From the NCBI GenBank assembly GCA_003427395.1, contig BFEA01000198.1, positions 1,044,667-1,108,666 on the forward strand: DNA of 64,000 nucleotides. The letters run 5' to 3'. Origin of the DNA: Chara braunii. Taxonomy: Eukaryota; Streptophyta; Charophyceae; Charales; Characeae. This document shows positions 31,484 to 42,309 of this stretch, piece by piece (the stretch's first letter is position 1; every line of letters starts with the position of its first letter). Both the position numbers and the translations under genes were made by a program. The notes beneath the pieces were generated by a model. The model saw only the letters and a program-made list of their open reading frames with translations. It was not told where the DNA came from and searched no databases.

Positions 31484-32050
31484 CTCCCTGGAGCTCGTTC
31501 CGACCATCGCACCCCTGACATCCCGTACTAAGGAACTGCTATGCCAGCCTCAACCCTATGCTACGTACTAGGAGGATAGTCAACCCTAGGTCATGATTTT
31601 ATGGACTGAGTTTCTTTGTTTATCCTTACGTTGTCTTTTTTTTACTACAGTGTACTATGATGTTGATGGTAGAGAGATGGGGATCCTCTGTTCCCTCGTA
31701 TATCCTTGGAGCCCGTTCTGGCCCCGCGATAAGGTGCAGTATCTCCTGACACCCCGACATCCGTACTAAGGACTGCTATGCCAGCCTCAACTCTAAGGTA
31801 CGTACTAGGAGGATAGCCCACCCTCAATCGTGAATCATGGACTGTATGTATTGACCCTGGATAATCTCTAGGCCCTGTGTTGTTTGATAATCCGAGAGCA
31901 GACAATTCTTGTTCCCTCGTATGTCCCTGGAGCCCGTTCTGGTGAATCTGGCCCTGCGGTAAAGTGTTAGACCACGTACTAAGGAACTGCTATGACAGCC
32001 TCAATCCTTTGACCGCGTACTAAGAGGATGGCCAGCCCTAGGTTACAGTT
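31484..32050. repeat. About 220-bp degenerate tandem repeat, three copies
   Basis: CGTACTAAGGAACTGCTATG (or close variants) recurs at about 31523, 31763 and 31976. Each is preceded by a TCCCTGGAGCCCGTTCTGG-like word and followed by GTACTAGGAGGATAG. A partial copy of the leading TTCCCTCGTATGTCCCTG lies at about 30990, beyond the fold-back repeat. Confidence 0.8.
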
Positions 32051-33807
32051 TGGTATCGAACACAGGACCTTGTGTGAATCATGCAAGTGACCAAACCTAT
32101 TGACATACACTGAAATAGTCTGTAGCTGTGCTCTGCTGGCCTCGAGTAAACCAGACTACGCGAACCACCCAGCAGTCTCATGACAACCCCGTCGACCAAG
32201 AACATCAGGATACCCACCATCGCCCAGTCCCCGCATACAACAACCATGGACTACCTTGGGTGGTGTGCAGGCATCTGACTATTATCTTCTTCGGCCCTCC
32301 CCGTGCCATGGTGAGTTATAGTCCATTTCCACATGCAATGGACTTCCCTTTTTCTGAAAGGGTGGGCACAGAAGACGACGACGTACGCATGCAACTTGCA
32401 AAGCCGTCCACGTTCATGGATGGCTCACACTATCACGGCCCAGATACATTTCGATGGGCTGTGGGTTGCACTTCCGTTATTGCCGGTCCTTAAAATGTCA
32501 GAGGTCCTTTCCGCTCGACAGAAAAAAAACTTTTATTACGGGAATCTTCTTTTTTCCCTTTTCTGAAGGAGGCCGATGGCGAAGAAGACGTCCCCAAAAC
32601 ACCCGCCACCCCAAGAGTTTACAAAAATGAGACGAGCTACGGTGAATACTCCGATTAAAAGCACGTATGCGGGACATATTTCATGGGCGTCCATTGGACA
32701 GTCCACCGAAATACTGTTTCGATTCCAACAGACTGCACGGGGCCCCATGATCTTGGGATCATCTATGGACCACAAATGTCACCATATGCCACACATCGTC
32801 GAAAACACGACAACATTAGTTTCAAACCGCGCTAGTGGGTCCTAGCCCCAGGGACCTTGTCCCACTTGCATCGTTTAGTTGAGGCAGCTCAACGGTGCGA
32901 CAGCTAAAAAAAATCATTCTAATTCAATTTCACATGAGAAATGCATTTATGAATGGCACAAATACAACTGTTCTGGTTTTTCTTTTTTCACAATTGGAGT
33001 GGCATACGGGCACTTCCACAGCAGAAAATGAAGACTTGACAGAATCCCGTACAAAAATGGCAAACGGAAGGAGGCTCGTACAGTTTCTCTAAAAAAATGG
33101 CCTTTGGGGGAACAAGAGGGTCGTTGAGCTAGCTGTCTCGAGAAAAGGAAGCTCAACGGAAAGTGGCGAGGGTAGGGGCCGTAGTATTTGAGAGAAAGGA
33201 TCTACTGCTGCTTTTTGTTGTAAGAAAAAGCAACGATAGTCGCTATTGCCTTTTTCCTTAAAAACGGACAGCTAGATGACTTGGACGACGTGCATCTCCG
33301 TTGTCGCGTACAGTCACACATCGTCGAAAGCCCAACGTTGACCTAGCTCAATGGAGCTAGTGGGACAAGGTCCCAGGGCACTGCACTTTCGTTCTTCTTT
33401 TGTTTGTTTGTTTTGTGGGAAAAAAAACCCAACATTTACGGTGAACCTTGCAGCACAAAAAAACACAAAAAAAGCCATGCGGTGAACCTCTTGCTGCACG
33501 ACATGGAAATATACACCGCAATCATTTCCGTTTTCCATGCGTGTCAGGGGCAGTGGAGTGAGGCACGAAATGCGGTGACACCTGCAGTTTCGTTTTCATT
33601 TTCTTTTTGCAGAAAAAAAAACAAAAACAAAAAACAAGAACGAAGTGAGGCCCACCCTGTACTATCGGTAGGCGGAAGGTGAATTACTAATATCGGCCTA
33701 CCGGTCCCCCCGACTTTACGACATCCGGGGGGCTGGTGGTTTAACCACCACTACCTTTCTCACTAGGACGCTAAGTCTCTCGCTTTTTTTTCTTTTCAAT
33801 CATCTGC
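32051..33807. other. no gene; scattered hairpins and an inverted pair
   Basis: No protein family was recognised. GTTGAG/CTCAAC forms a tight hairpin at 32878-32893 and GTTGAGCT/AGCTCAAC another at 33123-33157. CCCAGGGACCTTGTCCCAC near 32850 recurs inverted near 33360, and ACATCGTCGAAA recurs at about 32793 and 33317. The whole may be a decayed inverted-repeat element of about 550 bp. Confidence 0.4.
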
Positions 33808-34060
33808 GAGGGGCCTATTGGCGCAGGTGATAAGAGCAGCCTCCACGAATAGGTCCCCTGATAGAAGATGGATCCAATCTATTGGTGGGGAGCTGCACCT
33901 GCTGGAAACCGGGTCCGGCGTCCCGATTACACATCAGAAGCCATTTGTGAGCATGTGCCGTGATGAGCAGAATCGATTGCCATCTTACAAGGGGATTGAT
34001 AGCACATCAAAACCTTGGGAAAAGGGCAGTTAGCAAAGGACCACCCTCCCTACCTCTACC
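33808..34060 (+). repeat. SINE-family copy 2 (plus) with tRNA-like head
   Basis: A-box-like TTGGCGCAGGTGATAAGAGC is followed about 45 bp later by B-box-like GGATCCAATC, then by the family core ATTGGTGGGGAGCTGCACCT. The core is shared with 30.82, 38.46 and 38.69 kb. The 3' boundary is unclear and no tail was delimited. The pol III boxes are imperfect. Confidence 0.55.
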
Positions 34061-34171
34061 ATGTAGCGACACCTAATCCCATTGATAAAATTGAGAGTAG
34101 TTGTGTAATTAACGGCACTCCCAGAGTCAGGTCAAAGGGACACAGATTCAACCCTAAGGTCAAAGCGACTC

Positions 34172-34359
34172 CTTTTTTTTTTTTTTTTTTTTACAAAAAA
34201 AAAAGGGCGACGGCCTTGAGATATATCATTGAGCTGACTCGCCCCAAGCAATTCATTAGTAGTTGGTTTTACTCGTCAAGTTCCATCATCTGGATTCGAA
34301 CATGGGTCTGTATTTCAACAGTTCATGGGTGTGGTCCCCACTGAGCTAGGCTCTTGGGT
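34172..34359 (-). mobile_element. SINE with tRNA-like head, poly(A) and 13-bp TSD
   Basis: On the minus strand the 188-bp insert starts with CCAAGAGCCTAGCTCAGTGG (A box) and carries GTTCGAATCC (B box) about 50 bp later. It ends in an A-run of about 20 (T-run on plus at 34173-34192). It is bracketed by perfect 13-bp copies of GTCAAAGCGACTC at 34159-34171 and 34360-34372. These are the hallmarks of LINE-mediated retroposition. The intact TSD suggests a fairly recent insertion. Confidence 0.88.
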
Positions 34360-34532
34360 GTCAAAGCGACTCTGATCACCGCCCAGACGGAGAAGCTGGG
34401 AGAACATAGTAAGCTCCCTTGATCTCCCCCCAAAAAAACGAAATCAAGGGCAGATCAAAATGAGACAGATTCAACCCTAAGCTCAAAGAGAACCAGATTG
34501 ACAGCCACTTTGACCCGCCCAGGCGAAGAACG

Positions 34533-34582
34533 ACGCTAAGTCTCAAAAGTAGCCTACGCTAAGTCTCAATCAAAAGTAGCCT
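34533..34582. repeat. Short tandem duplication
   Basis: ACGCTAAGTCTCAAAAGTAG plus CCT (34533-34555) is repeated immediately as a 27-bp version with a 4-bp insertion (34556-34582), just before the second assembly gap. Confidence 0.85.
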
Positions 34583-34623
34583 ACTCTGAAGAAGTTGGGG
34601 GCTCGGGGCAGGGTTGGAGGCCG

Positions 34624-34821
34624 NNNNNNNNNNNNNNNNNNNNNNNNNNNNNNNNNNNNNNNNNNNNNNNNNNNNNNNNNNNNNNNNNNNNNNNNNNNNN
34701 NNNNNNNNNNNNNNNNNNNNNNNNNNNNNNNNNNNNNNNNNNNNNNNNNNNNNNNNNNNNNNNNNNNNNNNNNNNNNNNNNNNNNNNNNNNNNNNNNNNN
34801 NNNNNNNNNNNNNNNNNNNNN
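34624..34821. other. assembly gap (198 N)
   Basis: A run of 198 N ends in a 12-base T-run. Frames crossing it are artefacts. Confidence 0.99.
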
Positions 34822-35027
34822 TTTTTTTTTTTTAAATGCCCCCGCCCCATCAGTGCTTTGGGGAATGTATCTGGCCACTATGTGGGGAACGAGATTGATT
34901 TTGTTTTTGCTTTTTTGGCTTCCTTTCATGTTGTTGTGGTGCCCTGCCAGGGAGGCAGGGCATATTCCACACAGCGCAACCAACTGCCTCACTTACCTCA
35001 TACGGCCTCATTCGACACCACTTGAAA

Positions 35028-35299
35028 ATACTTGAGTTTCAAGGGCACCCTAGCTCACGAAGGGTGATTAAGTTCCCCTAACTCGTTTTGTCGTTCCACA
35101 AAACCCTTGAAACGGCCGCCCTTGGAACTGAAGTGCTGACAGCATTGCACCAGGAACAGTGGTGACTGGTGGAATAATCCAAAAGAAAAGAAAAAGTTCC
35201 ATATATTCCCCGTTTCCAAGGGTCCAGCCCTTGAAACTCAAGTGACCTCCTGAGGTTCCCTTGACTTGTTTTGGATGGGCCGCACTTGAGTTTCAAGGG
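35028..35299. repeat. Inverted/direct repeats of ACTTGAGTTTCAAGGGC
   Basis: CCCTTGAAACTCAAGTG at 35228-35244 is a perfect 17-bp reverse complement of 35283-35299, and pairing extends outward with one mismatch (GTCC/GGAC). A direct copy, ACTTGAGTTTCAAGGGC, lies near 35031, and weaker copies occur near 35101 and 35391. The segment is non-coding. Confidence 0.85.
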
Positions 35300-36120
35300 C
35301 GGACCCTTGAGATGCAAAACGTGGAAAAATTCCGGACATCCAAATGGACACAATTAGGGAGGGATGGAAGGATGGTTCCTTGAAAATCCTCGAGTTTCAA
35401 GTGGTGTTGAGACAGGCCCATACTCACACTACCTGTCTTCACCCGAGTAGAACACCCCTTCAACATAGCTGTATTTGGGGCATTTTTCAGTCGAGATGCG
35501 GCGATAATGACCGGGCTTTCTATTTGGGTGCAGACGATACTACTGTAATGCCATGAATCCGACCTCGATCACACCATAAGGGATGTTTTTTCCCCCCCTT
35601 CTTCTTCATATGCTGCACATGGAACAGACACCCTCACTGAGGGCGCAGTCTGACTAGCACCTCATAGAATGTATCTGAAGGTTATCACAGCTTTAGGGAA
35701 GTTTTTCCCTTCTTCTGTTTTTTTCTTTTTCTTTTTTCTTGAATAGATGGAGCAGCCCAACAGGCAAACCCTCAATTCCAGTGGTCTCTTACCACCACTG
35801 GGATTATCTTTTTTGAAAGTAAGCTACATTCTTCTCTCCGATTTCGCCTCACACTACCTACCTACCACTACTCCTAATTATAGTCATACAGGGAACCCGG
35901 TAGCATCCAGAACCGTGTTAGAGAACATGAGGGGCCTGCTCCCGACCTGCAGGTGGGCGATATCGGCCAGGGGACAGCCTGTGACATCAGGGACCGTGCC
36001 AACAGGACCAATCCCTGTGCCTCCCCTCAGGTCCCCTCCCCTACGAGTATCAGCAGACTCTGCTAAATGCCGATTGGGGGATCCAGTGGTCTATCTCCAG
36101 GTGGTGGGCGCCAAGCATGC
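35300..36120. other. no recognisable gene
   Basis: Short frames only, with no motif recognised. ACCACCACTGGGATTAT at about 35800 is also seen at 37.23 kb and in a close variant at 36.21 kb. It may be the edge of a dispersed repeat. Confidence 0.3.
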
Positions 36121-36137
36121 CCGGGAAGGCACATGGG

Positions 36138-36208
36138 GCCAATGAGGACTGAACCCACTACCTCCTGAATGCCACTTGCGAGCCTTACCAACTGAGCTAG
36201 GCCGCTGG
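36138..36208 (-). repeat. tRNA-derived sequence (SINE head or tRNA relic)
   Basis: On minus, GCGGCCTAGCTCAGTTGGTA has a good A box and GGGTTCAGTCC about 40 bp later approximates a B box. The D- and T-stems do not pair well, so it is not a functional tRNA gene. A minus-strand SINE head is the likelier reading. Confidence 0.5.
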
Positions 36209-36270
36209 ATACCACTGGGATTATAGAGGTCGTGCAGAAGGGCTCCCAGCGCTGGATACCACTGGGATTT
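36205..36270. repeat. Insertion flanked by an 18-bp direct repeat
   Basis: GCTGGATACCACTGGGATT occurs at about 36204 and 36251, flanking a segment with AGAGGTCGTGCAGAAGGGC. The same segment recurs at 37228-37300 (AGAGGTAGTGCAGAAGGGC) followed by an A-run. This looks like the end of a retroposed family, inserted close to the tRNA-like head. Confidence 0.55.
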
Positions 36271-36757
36271 TCTTTTTTTTTTAACTTGTATTTCCAATAA
36301 CCATTTGACGCCGGGGTCCTCACAGTCTACCCGGATAGAAACCATGAGTCTGGGGTCATTGCCCAGTTTCGCTTGCGAGGCGTAGCCCCCCAGGGACCAA
36401 CCCCCAGACAAACTAAAACGAAACACAGAGCAGGCAGAGCCTTGGACCACTGGGGAGCTTTGCGCTGAGAGGACAGCCTGTGGGCTGATCCTACCTAGGA
36501 TGCCCCTAACCCAGGGCCCTGGGGCTAAGGCCCGCTAGCGCTCCAAAAAGTTTTGGTTGGCCCTATGCCGCACGGTGTGATGTTCCATCCGGCCGTGGAG
36601 TGCAGATGATCGGAGGGCCACGAGAAGTAGTTCGAATGGCGCGTAAAATAGAGATTTAAACGGCGTCTTTCATTGGTTGACAGATTTCTCAAATATTTGC
36701 CAACAGTGTTGGGTGGTTTTGGTTCCTTGCATGGTGTGGGGTAGGTGAAAAAACAAA

Positions 36758-36760
<3 letters not shown>

Positions 36761-36804
<44 letters not shown>
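36761..36804. repeat. (CT)n microsatellite
   Basis: About 22 uninterrupted CT units followed by a short GT run. Confidence 0.97.
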
Positions 36805-36812
<8 letters not shown>

Positions 36813-37227
36813 CTCTGTGCAGACTACACATGCTTTGTTCGTGAACGTCCACTCCACGGCCTTTGGCACTTCTCACCACACACACGAAAGGCAAAAACTA
36901 TGGGGATGTATTTTCCCATGTACAGGGTAAAATACATTCTCATTTTCCACATTTGGTGAGGTGGGGCAACGACGCACAACGGGCACTCCCGACACTCCTG
37001 GCAGATTGTCATCATTGCAGGACCCTTCTACACTGTTTCAGACTGCCTCAAAAAAGCTTCGAATTCCAAATAGAAAAAAAAAAGTCAAAAAGAAGCTTCC
37101 AAATGGTGTCACACGATGCCGCCCCCTGCCGCACCGTGCCCCATTGGTATCGGAATCAAAACCAAACTCGTGCTAGTGTGACTTGGCCCCTGGAACATGG
37201 TCCAAACGACAAGGTGGCGCTCCCTCC

Positions 37228-37300
37228 AAACCCCACCACCACTGGGATTATAGAGGTAGTGCAGAAGGGCTTTTGCATTTAAAAAAAAAAAAAAAAAAAG
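37228..37300 (+). repeat. Dispersed repeat end with A-tail
   Basis: CCACTGGGATTATAGAGGTA, then GTGCAGAAGGGC and an A-run of 18. It matches 36.21-36.25 kb. The A-tail suggests the 3' end of a retroposed copy. Confidence 0.55.
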
Positions 37301-37709
37301 GCCCTGTGCGGATGTTGGTTGTCATCTGCAGGTTGTGGAACAGACCATGCCTTACACGTTTGCACTTCCCAAAAGGGCAAAAAGTGGTGGTGGTAATGAT
37401 GACCTCCTTTTTCAGTGGGCAAATGTCAGATAGGGCCTCCCCACACCACTCCCCGAATGTGCAAAATAGAGTTTGTATCTTCTCCAAAACACAGAAAGAT
37501 ACACCTGCCATAAGGTTTGTCTTTTTCACCTTCCGTGAGTCGTGGGGTGAGGCGATGCCCATAGTGGTCATTTTCCCTGTGAGTAAAACCACAGGACACA
37601 GGACTTCACCAAGTGGCAACACAGCGCAAGAGAATCCGGCATCTTCACATTCCCTCCATGTGGAAACGAGTCCAGAATTCAGACATACTCCCACAAGGAC
37701 TGTTCTGGA

Positions 37710-37817
37710 CTGAACTTCGCCATTATTAGGTTCGTAAACACAACCGAGAACGCGAGTTAAGTGCTGAACTTGGGCATAATGAGGTTCAAATACAACCCAG
37801 AACGTGAGTTACGGTGA
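37710..37817. repeat. 54-bp tandem duplication
   Basis: CTGAACTT starts both units, at 37710 and 37764. Both continue with AGGTTC, ACAACC, AGAACG and GAGTTA at the same offsets. Confidence 0.75.
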
Positions 37818-38224
37818 GTAGGCAAATCCACATTCTGGCTAGTTTAGGCCTGGACCCCACAGGAAAAGTGTTGGAAAAGTTGTCGTTTTCGGAAATCTGT
37901 GGAAGAAGGGCCGTCGGAAGAGTTCGCGTGCAAAATGACGGGACCCCACCACAAGGAGACTGGAAAAGCCAGCCTTTCTGAGACTGGAAACACTGGCAGC
38001 TCGAGAGGGACCATCCTCAAACATCACTCTCTTTTCCCTTACCATCTGCGCAGTCAATCCCCTGGTTTCCAGGGTAATCAAGGGTAATCAATGCTGGCAG
38101 ATGGAAGGTACTCTCAGACTATAGAGGTAGGAAGGAAGCTGCAAGTGCAATGAATGATGGATTGGGCATATCCTCGGAGATTGAAGAGGCAGAAACTTCC
38201 AAGCTGTGCAGTTAACCCCCCAGG

Positions 38225-38398
38225 TAGGGTCGCCACGGGCGACTGGGTGAATTTGAGCCCCAGATGGAAGGTACTCTCAGACCCATTCAAGTAACTTGTT
38301 GGGACTTAGAGTCGAAAAACACAGTAAAGCTCAGTGGTGGGAAATGATCAATAACGGCTGCGTAGGGTCGCCACGGGCTACTGGGTGAATTTGAGCCA
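38225..38398. repeat. 35-bp direct repeat pair
   Basis: TAGGGTCGCCACGGGC followed by ACTGGGTGAATTTGAGCC occurs at about 38225 and 38363 with one or two differences. A second word, AGATGGAAGGTACTCTCAGA, occurs at about 38099 and 38263. Confidence 0.85.
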
Positions 38399-38463
38399 AG
38401 GGATTCTGATGGCTCAACTTTTGATTTGGGCTTCAAGGTTCTATATTTGGAGAGCTTTTTGAT

Positions 38464-38742
38464 GGGACGCTGAACCCGGTTTTCAGCAGGCTTTTTGATT
38501 AATGGGCTTTGAACGGTCGAGCTTGGCTCGTAAGCTAAACTGGCTGAGGCTGCCAGGGAAACTCCGGGTAGAATTGTGAGGTCCCCGGCCTCATTCCATT
38601 GACATTGTTGGTAATAAAGGTTAAGCTTTCCAATGCTGGCAGCCAAATATCATATCTCGCTTCGCATGTTCATGAATGGATACAATGTTCTGGGATGCTG
38701 GATCTGTTTTCCAGCAGGTGCTGCTCCCCACCAATAGATGGA
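38464..38742 (-). repeat. SINE-family copies 3 and 4 (fragments)
   Basis: 38464-38490 and 38691-38742 carry the core also seen at 30.82 and 33.87 kb. Each contains a small hairpin: GCTGAA/TTCAGC in the first and GCTGGA/TCCAGC in the second, a two-sided compensating change around a loop of about 7 bases. Confidence 0.65.
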
Positions 38743-40130
38743 GCATTGATTTTAAAACAACAAAAAGAGAGGGACTAGTAGATCGCCTCCTATGTCCGTT
38801 CGAAGGGCAGCACACCTGTTTCCTATGTCCGCTCCAGGGTGGGGGGGGTGACAACAGCATGTCCGTCTGCCTGGCCAACGGACAACAGGTTCTACAGGGC
38901 TCGGACGCTGAATGGACCAGCGGCGCGGTGGCGAGTTTCCAACGGGGGAAGTAGCGCTGTGACGGCCAACCTCGCGCCCGGCGCGACTTCCTGATCGGAG
39001 TGTGAGTGGGCCTGGAAGTGCGAAAAGGGGGTGTGCCAAGGATTTTAGGAAGGTGGGGATGGAGTCCCAGGTCGGAACTGAGATCTCCTGTGGCAAGTTT
39101 CAGGGATAGGAATGCAAGAGGATAGGCGCGGCTCGAAGTCTGTTTCTATGCTTCTGAGCTTGGGGCTACCACCTCTGTTGGCTCCGTCGTCTAGGTCGGG
39201 CTCGTATTTGGTGCACGGTCCGGACGCTGCGGCTATCGCACAGTCCGACCACTGGTTGGCGTCGTGCGTCACTGGTCTCACAATCCGACACGGCTGGCCT
39301 TAGCCGAAGGCTGTGCGCGCGTCGTTCTTCCTCCAAGCGAGCTCGCCGGATGAACCCGGAGGCTCGATACTCGTGGTCTTGCAAGCACTCCGAGCACGGG
39401 GGTTGGGGCCAATACGGAGCGATTGCGCGCCAAGGGATGATGGTCAGTGAATGGAAGGGCAGTATGCGGTGGTAAGGAGGGAAGTGGGTTTCCAGAATAA
39501 TTATTCCCGGTTCTGCGACGAGGTGCCACGTGTACGAGCTGGGGAATTCCGGGTGGTGGGGAATGCGCTCTCCAGCTCGGTCAATGTCCACTTGCAGGTA
39601 CGTTCGTTTCCCACCGGGTATGGAAATTCAGGAAGCTCTCCCCTCGGTCGTGCAAACAGACACACGTTGTCAGGACCTGTGGGTCCCGAATAACGTCCCC
39701 GGACTTGAGAATCTGTACATAGCTAAGTTGTGCACGACAGAGAAATCCGGAGAAAGGAGACAAGAGAGAGAGAAAAGACAAAGAACTATGACGAGATTGC
39801 AGGAAGGAATGATGCCGTAGGCTAAATACCGCAGGGTGAAGAACCCGGCAATGGCAAGCAAGTAAGTAACAGGACAAAGACGCATAGGGGCATAGCATGG
39901 GGCCAGGAGGGTCATTCGAATTCGGCATGGCAAGAACCTGAGGGGCTATGAACCAAGCAAGTAGGGCGTGGCAGATGACAAGAGAATATTGAAGCCGGAA
40001 GGTGGACGACCCTGGTGGCCGCGGGACACTAGAAGGTAAGGGTCACAACGGGGTGCCAAGGCCATACGGGAAGGGGGCCTTGACGACCGGAGGGCACTAG
40101 CCGCAATGGCTCAAACTTGTTGACAAATCT
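38743..40130. other. no recognisable gene
   Basis: Overlapping frames on both strands, none with a recognised motif. GC-rich sequence to about 39.5 kb, then a GA-rich stretch near 39.74-39.81 kb. Confidence 0.3.
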
Positions 40131-40580
40131 TGGAAAATGTTTGGCAAATAAAAAAACTTACTAAAAAATAAAATAAAATTATTTCGAAGGCTAGAGAAAA
40201 AAAGAACAAGGCCGGTGAATTTTCATAAAAATTACAAGCGATTAAAAAGTTATCTAGAGTCGTATAAGTTTTTTGACTAACAAAAGAAAAAACTCTTTTC
40301 AGATCCAAATGAATTATGTTGCTATTTATTTCCATCAGAAATAAAATTGATTATGAAAAGCAAAAAAAGTAAAAGTGGCAAAGATGAAAGGAAAAAATCG
40401 TTGTTTAACTGTTGGTACACCACTTATTTGTTCATTGACTAAGTTGAATTAACAAGAATATCAACTTTTTGTGAAACTGACTCAAAATACAAGAATAATA
40501 ATTCTCAATAAAAATAATCTTTGGAATTTGATTTTATATTGAATTGATTGTGATTTTTTTATTTCTAGTTACTAGAATAG
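40131..40580. other. AT-rich island
   Basis: About 450 bp that is strikingly AT-rich compared with both flanks, ending where the GC-rich 30-bp minisatellite starts. No gene or element end is visible. Confidence 0.6.
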
Positions 40581-40587
40581 ATAGAAG

Positions 40588-40890
40588 GGACAAAGTGTCA
40601 GGGACCACCAACGGGACAAGTGTCGGGGGCCACCGACAGACAAAACGTTGGTGGCCACCGACGAGACAAAGTGTCGAGAACCACCAACGAGACAAAGTGT
40701 CGGAGGCCACCGACGGGACAAAGTGTCAGCGGCCACTGATGAGACAAAGCGTCGGGGACCACCGACGGGACCGTGACAAAGTGTCAGGGGTCACCGACGG
40801 GACAAAGTGTCGGGGGCCACTGATGGGACAAAGCGTCGGGGATCACCGACGGGACAAAGTGTCGGGGACCACTAGGCGGGACAAGTACCA
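40588..40890. repeat. About 30-bp hairpin-forming minisatellite
   Basis: About eleven units of GGGACAAAGTGTCGGGGGCC then ACCGAC. Most units fold on themselves through GTCGG/CCGAC. One unit instead has TCAG/CTGA, a compensating pair change, and another has a wobble intermediate (TCGG/CTGA). Confidence 0.9.
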
Positions 40891-41685
40891 AGGACTAGCA
40901 CAGGACAAGTGACAGGGACATGAGAAGGTCTCAAGAAGAATTGAGGAGCAACATGAGGGGAAATAATTAAAACAAGGTGTACCGTCAAGGTGAAGATCTT
41001 GGCGACCAAGAATATTAGCACCACTAGTGCGAACACTAGTGGAAGCAAACGGGAAGACCAAAAGGAAAAGAAAAAGTAAAGAAACAAATAGGAGGAGGCA
41101 TGGGAGCAATCCGAAAAATCTCGGATTGACCCCCCTCAAGGAAATGGAGTTGAAAGGGACTCCATGTGAAAAATAGGCCTCCGGGAGAAAATTGAAATAT
41201 AAGGGGCCACTGTGAGAGAAATAGAGGTAAAAGGAGGCTCCCACGGGCATTAGGGAGCCACAGTTGCAATCCGATATATAAAGGACTGCACCATAGGCAT
41301 AGGGAGGGCCAAAATCAAGAGGAAGGGCCTAGAAAAGGCCTTAATGACTACTTGACACTTAGCATGTTAGAAAAATAAAGAAAAATAAAAGAAATGGGTG
41401 AGAGAATAAGACAAGAGGAGTGAGAGGGAGTGAGTGAGTTGACCGTCAGTAGGGGCTGCCACAAGTAGGGACTGGCAGGTCCCTACTGTCCAGAAAAGGA
41501 GGGGAAAAAAAAGGGGAAAAAAAAAAAAACAAAACAAAAAAAAAAACCCCTTAACGGTAAAAAACGGTCACTTGGGGAGATACATCCATGACCAGATACA
41601 TTATGGAAAATGGCAGTTGCAAAGGACCTTGATATTATCTTGATTTTGAAGAGAAAATCAAGAAAAAACAATGCCCCATGCAACC

Positions 41686-42030
41686 GAGATACAACGGATT
41701 GCATAGGGGAAGAGAAACACATGTTTTAGTTGCATGCGGAGCCAGTATTGAGCCCGGATGCATTTCAAAGTTTGTCGTTTCTTTTTCCTTCAGTTTTGGG
41801 CTAGTTGTTGGGCAATGGGGCTAAGGAATTGACCCCTACTGCAGTCTGAGTTACAACGGACTGCATGAGGAAGGGAAAACATATGTTTTAGGTGCATCCA
41901 GAAACCAATATTAAGCCCAGATGCACTTGAAAATTGAGCGCTTCATTTTCTTTCAACTTGGGGCAAGTTGTGGGGCTGTGGGACTAGGAAAATGACCACA
42001 GTTGCATTCTGAGAAATAACGGGCTGCATA
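41686..42030. repeat. About 162-bp tandem repeat, 2+ copies
   Basis: Units begin near 41686, 41848 and 42010 (CAACGGAYTGCAT-like). Within the unit, GTGCATC/GATGCAC in copy 2 and TGCAT/ATGCA in copy 1 enclose a conserved CCARTATTRAGCCC loop. The third copy is cut short. Confidence 0.8.
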
Positions 42031-42309
42031 AGGATGCCTAGGCCAAGGAAAAAATGAGCCATGACAAACCCAAAAGGCTAGAAAAGAGTGATTTCGGCAT
42101 GAGGCAAATAGAGACGGTAAACGACAACCGTGAGATGAAATCTCGCGGCCAAGAATAATCGGCACACATGGGACACTTGAAGAGGGGATATTGAAACTTA
42201 CAAGGACAAGGAGGTCCCGAAATAAAAATGGGACGACATCCGAGACCATGTCGGGAACGAAATGGACCCAAATAAAAATAGTTGAAAAATGGGACATGCG
42301 CTGGCGCGA

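Noticed and set aside
36138-36208. Functional tRNA gene on minus
   Set aside because: A box is good but the D and T stems do not pair and the B box is off consensus; better read as SINE head or relic.
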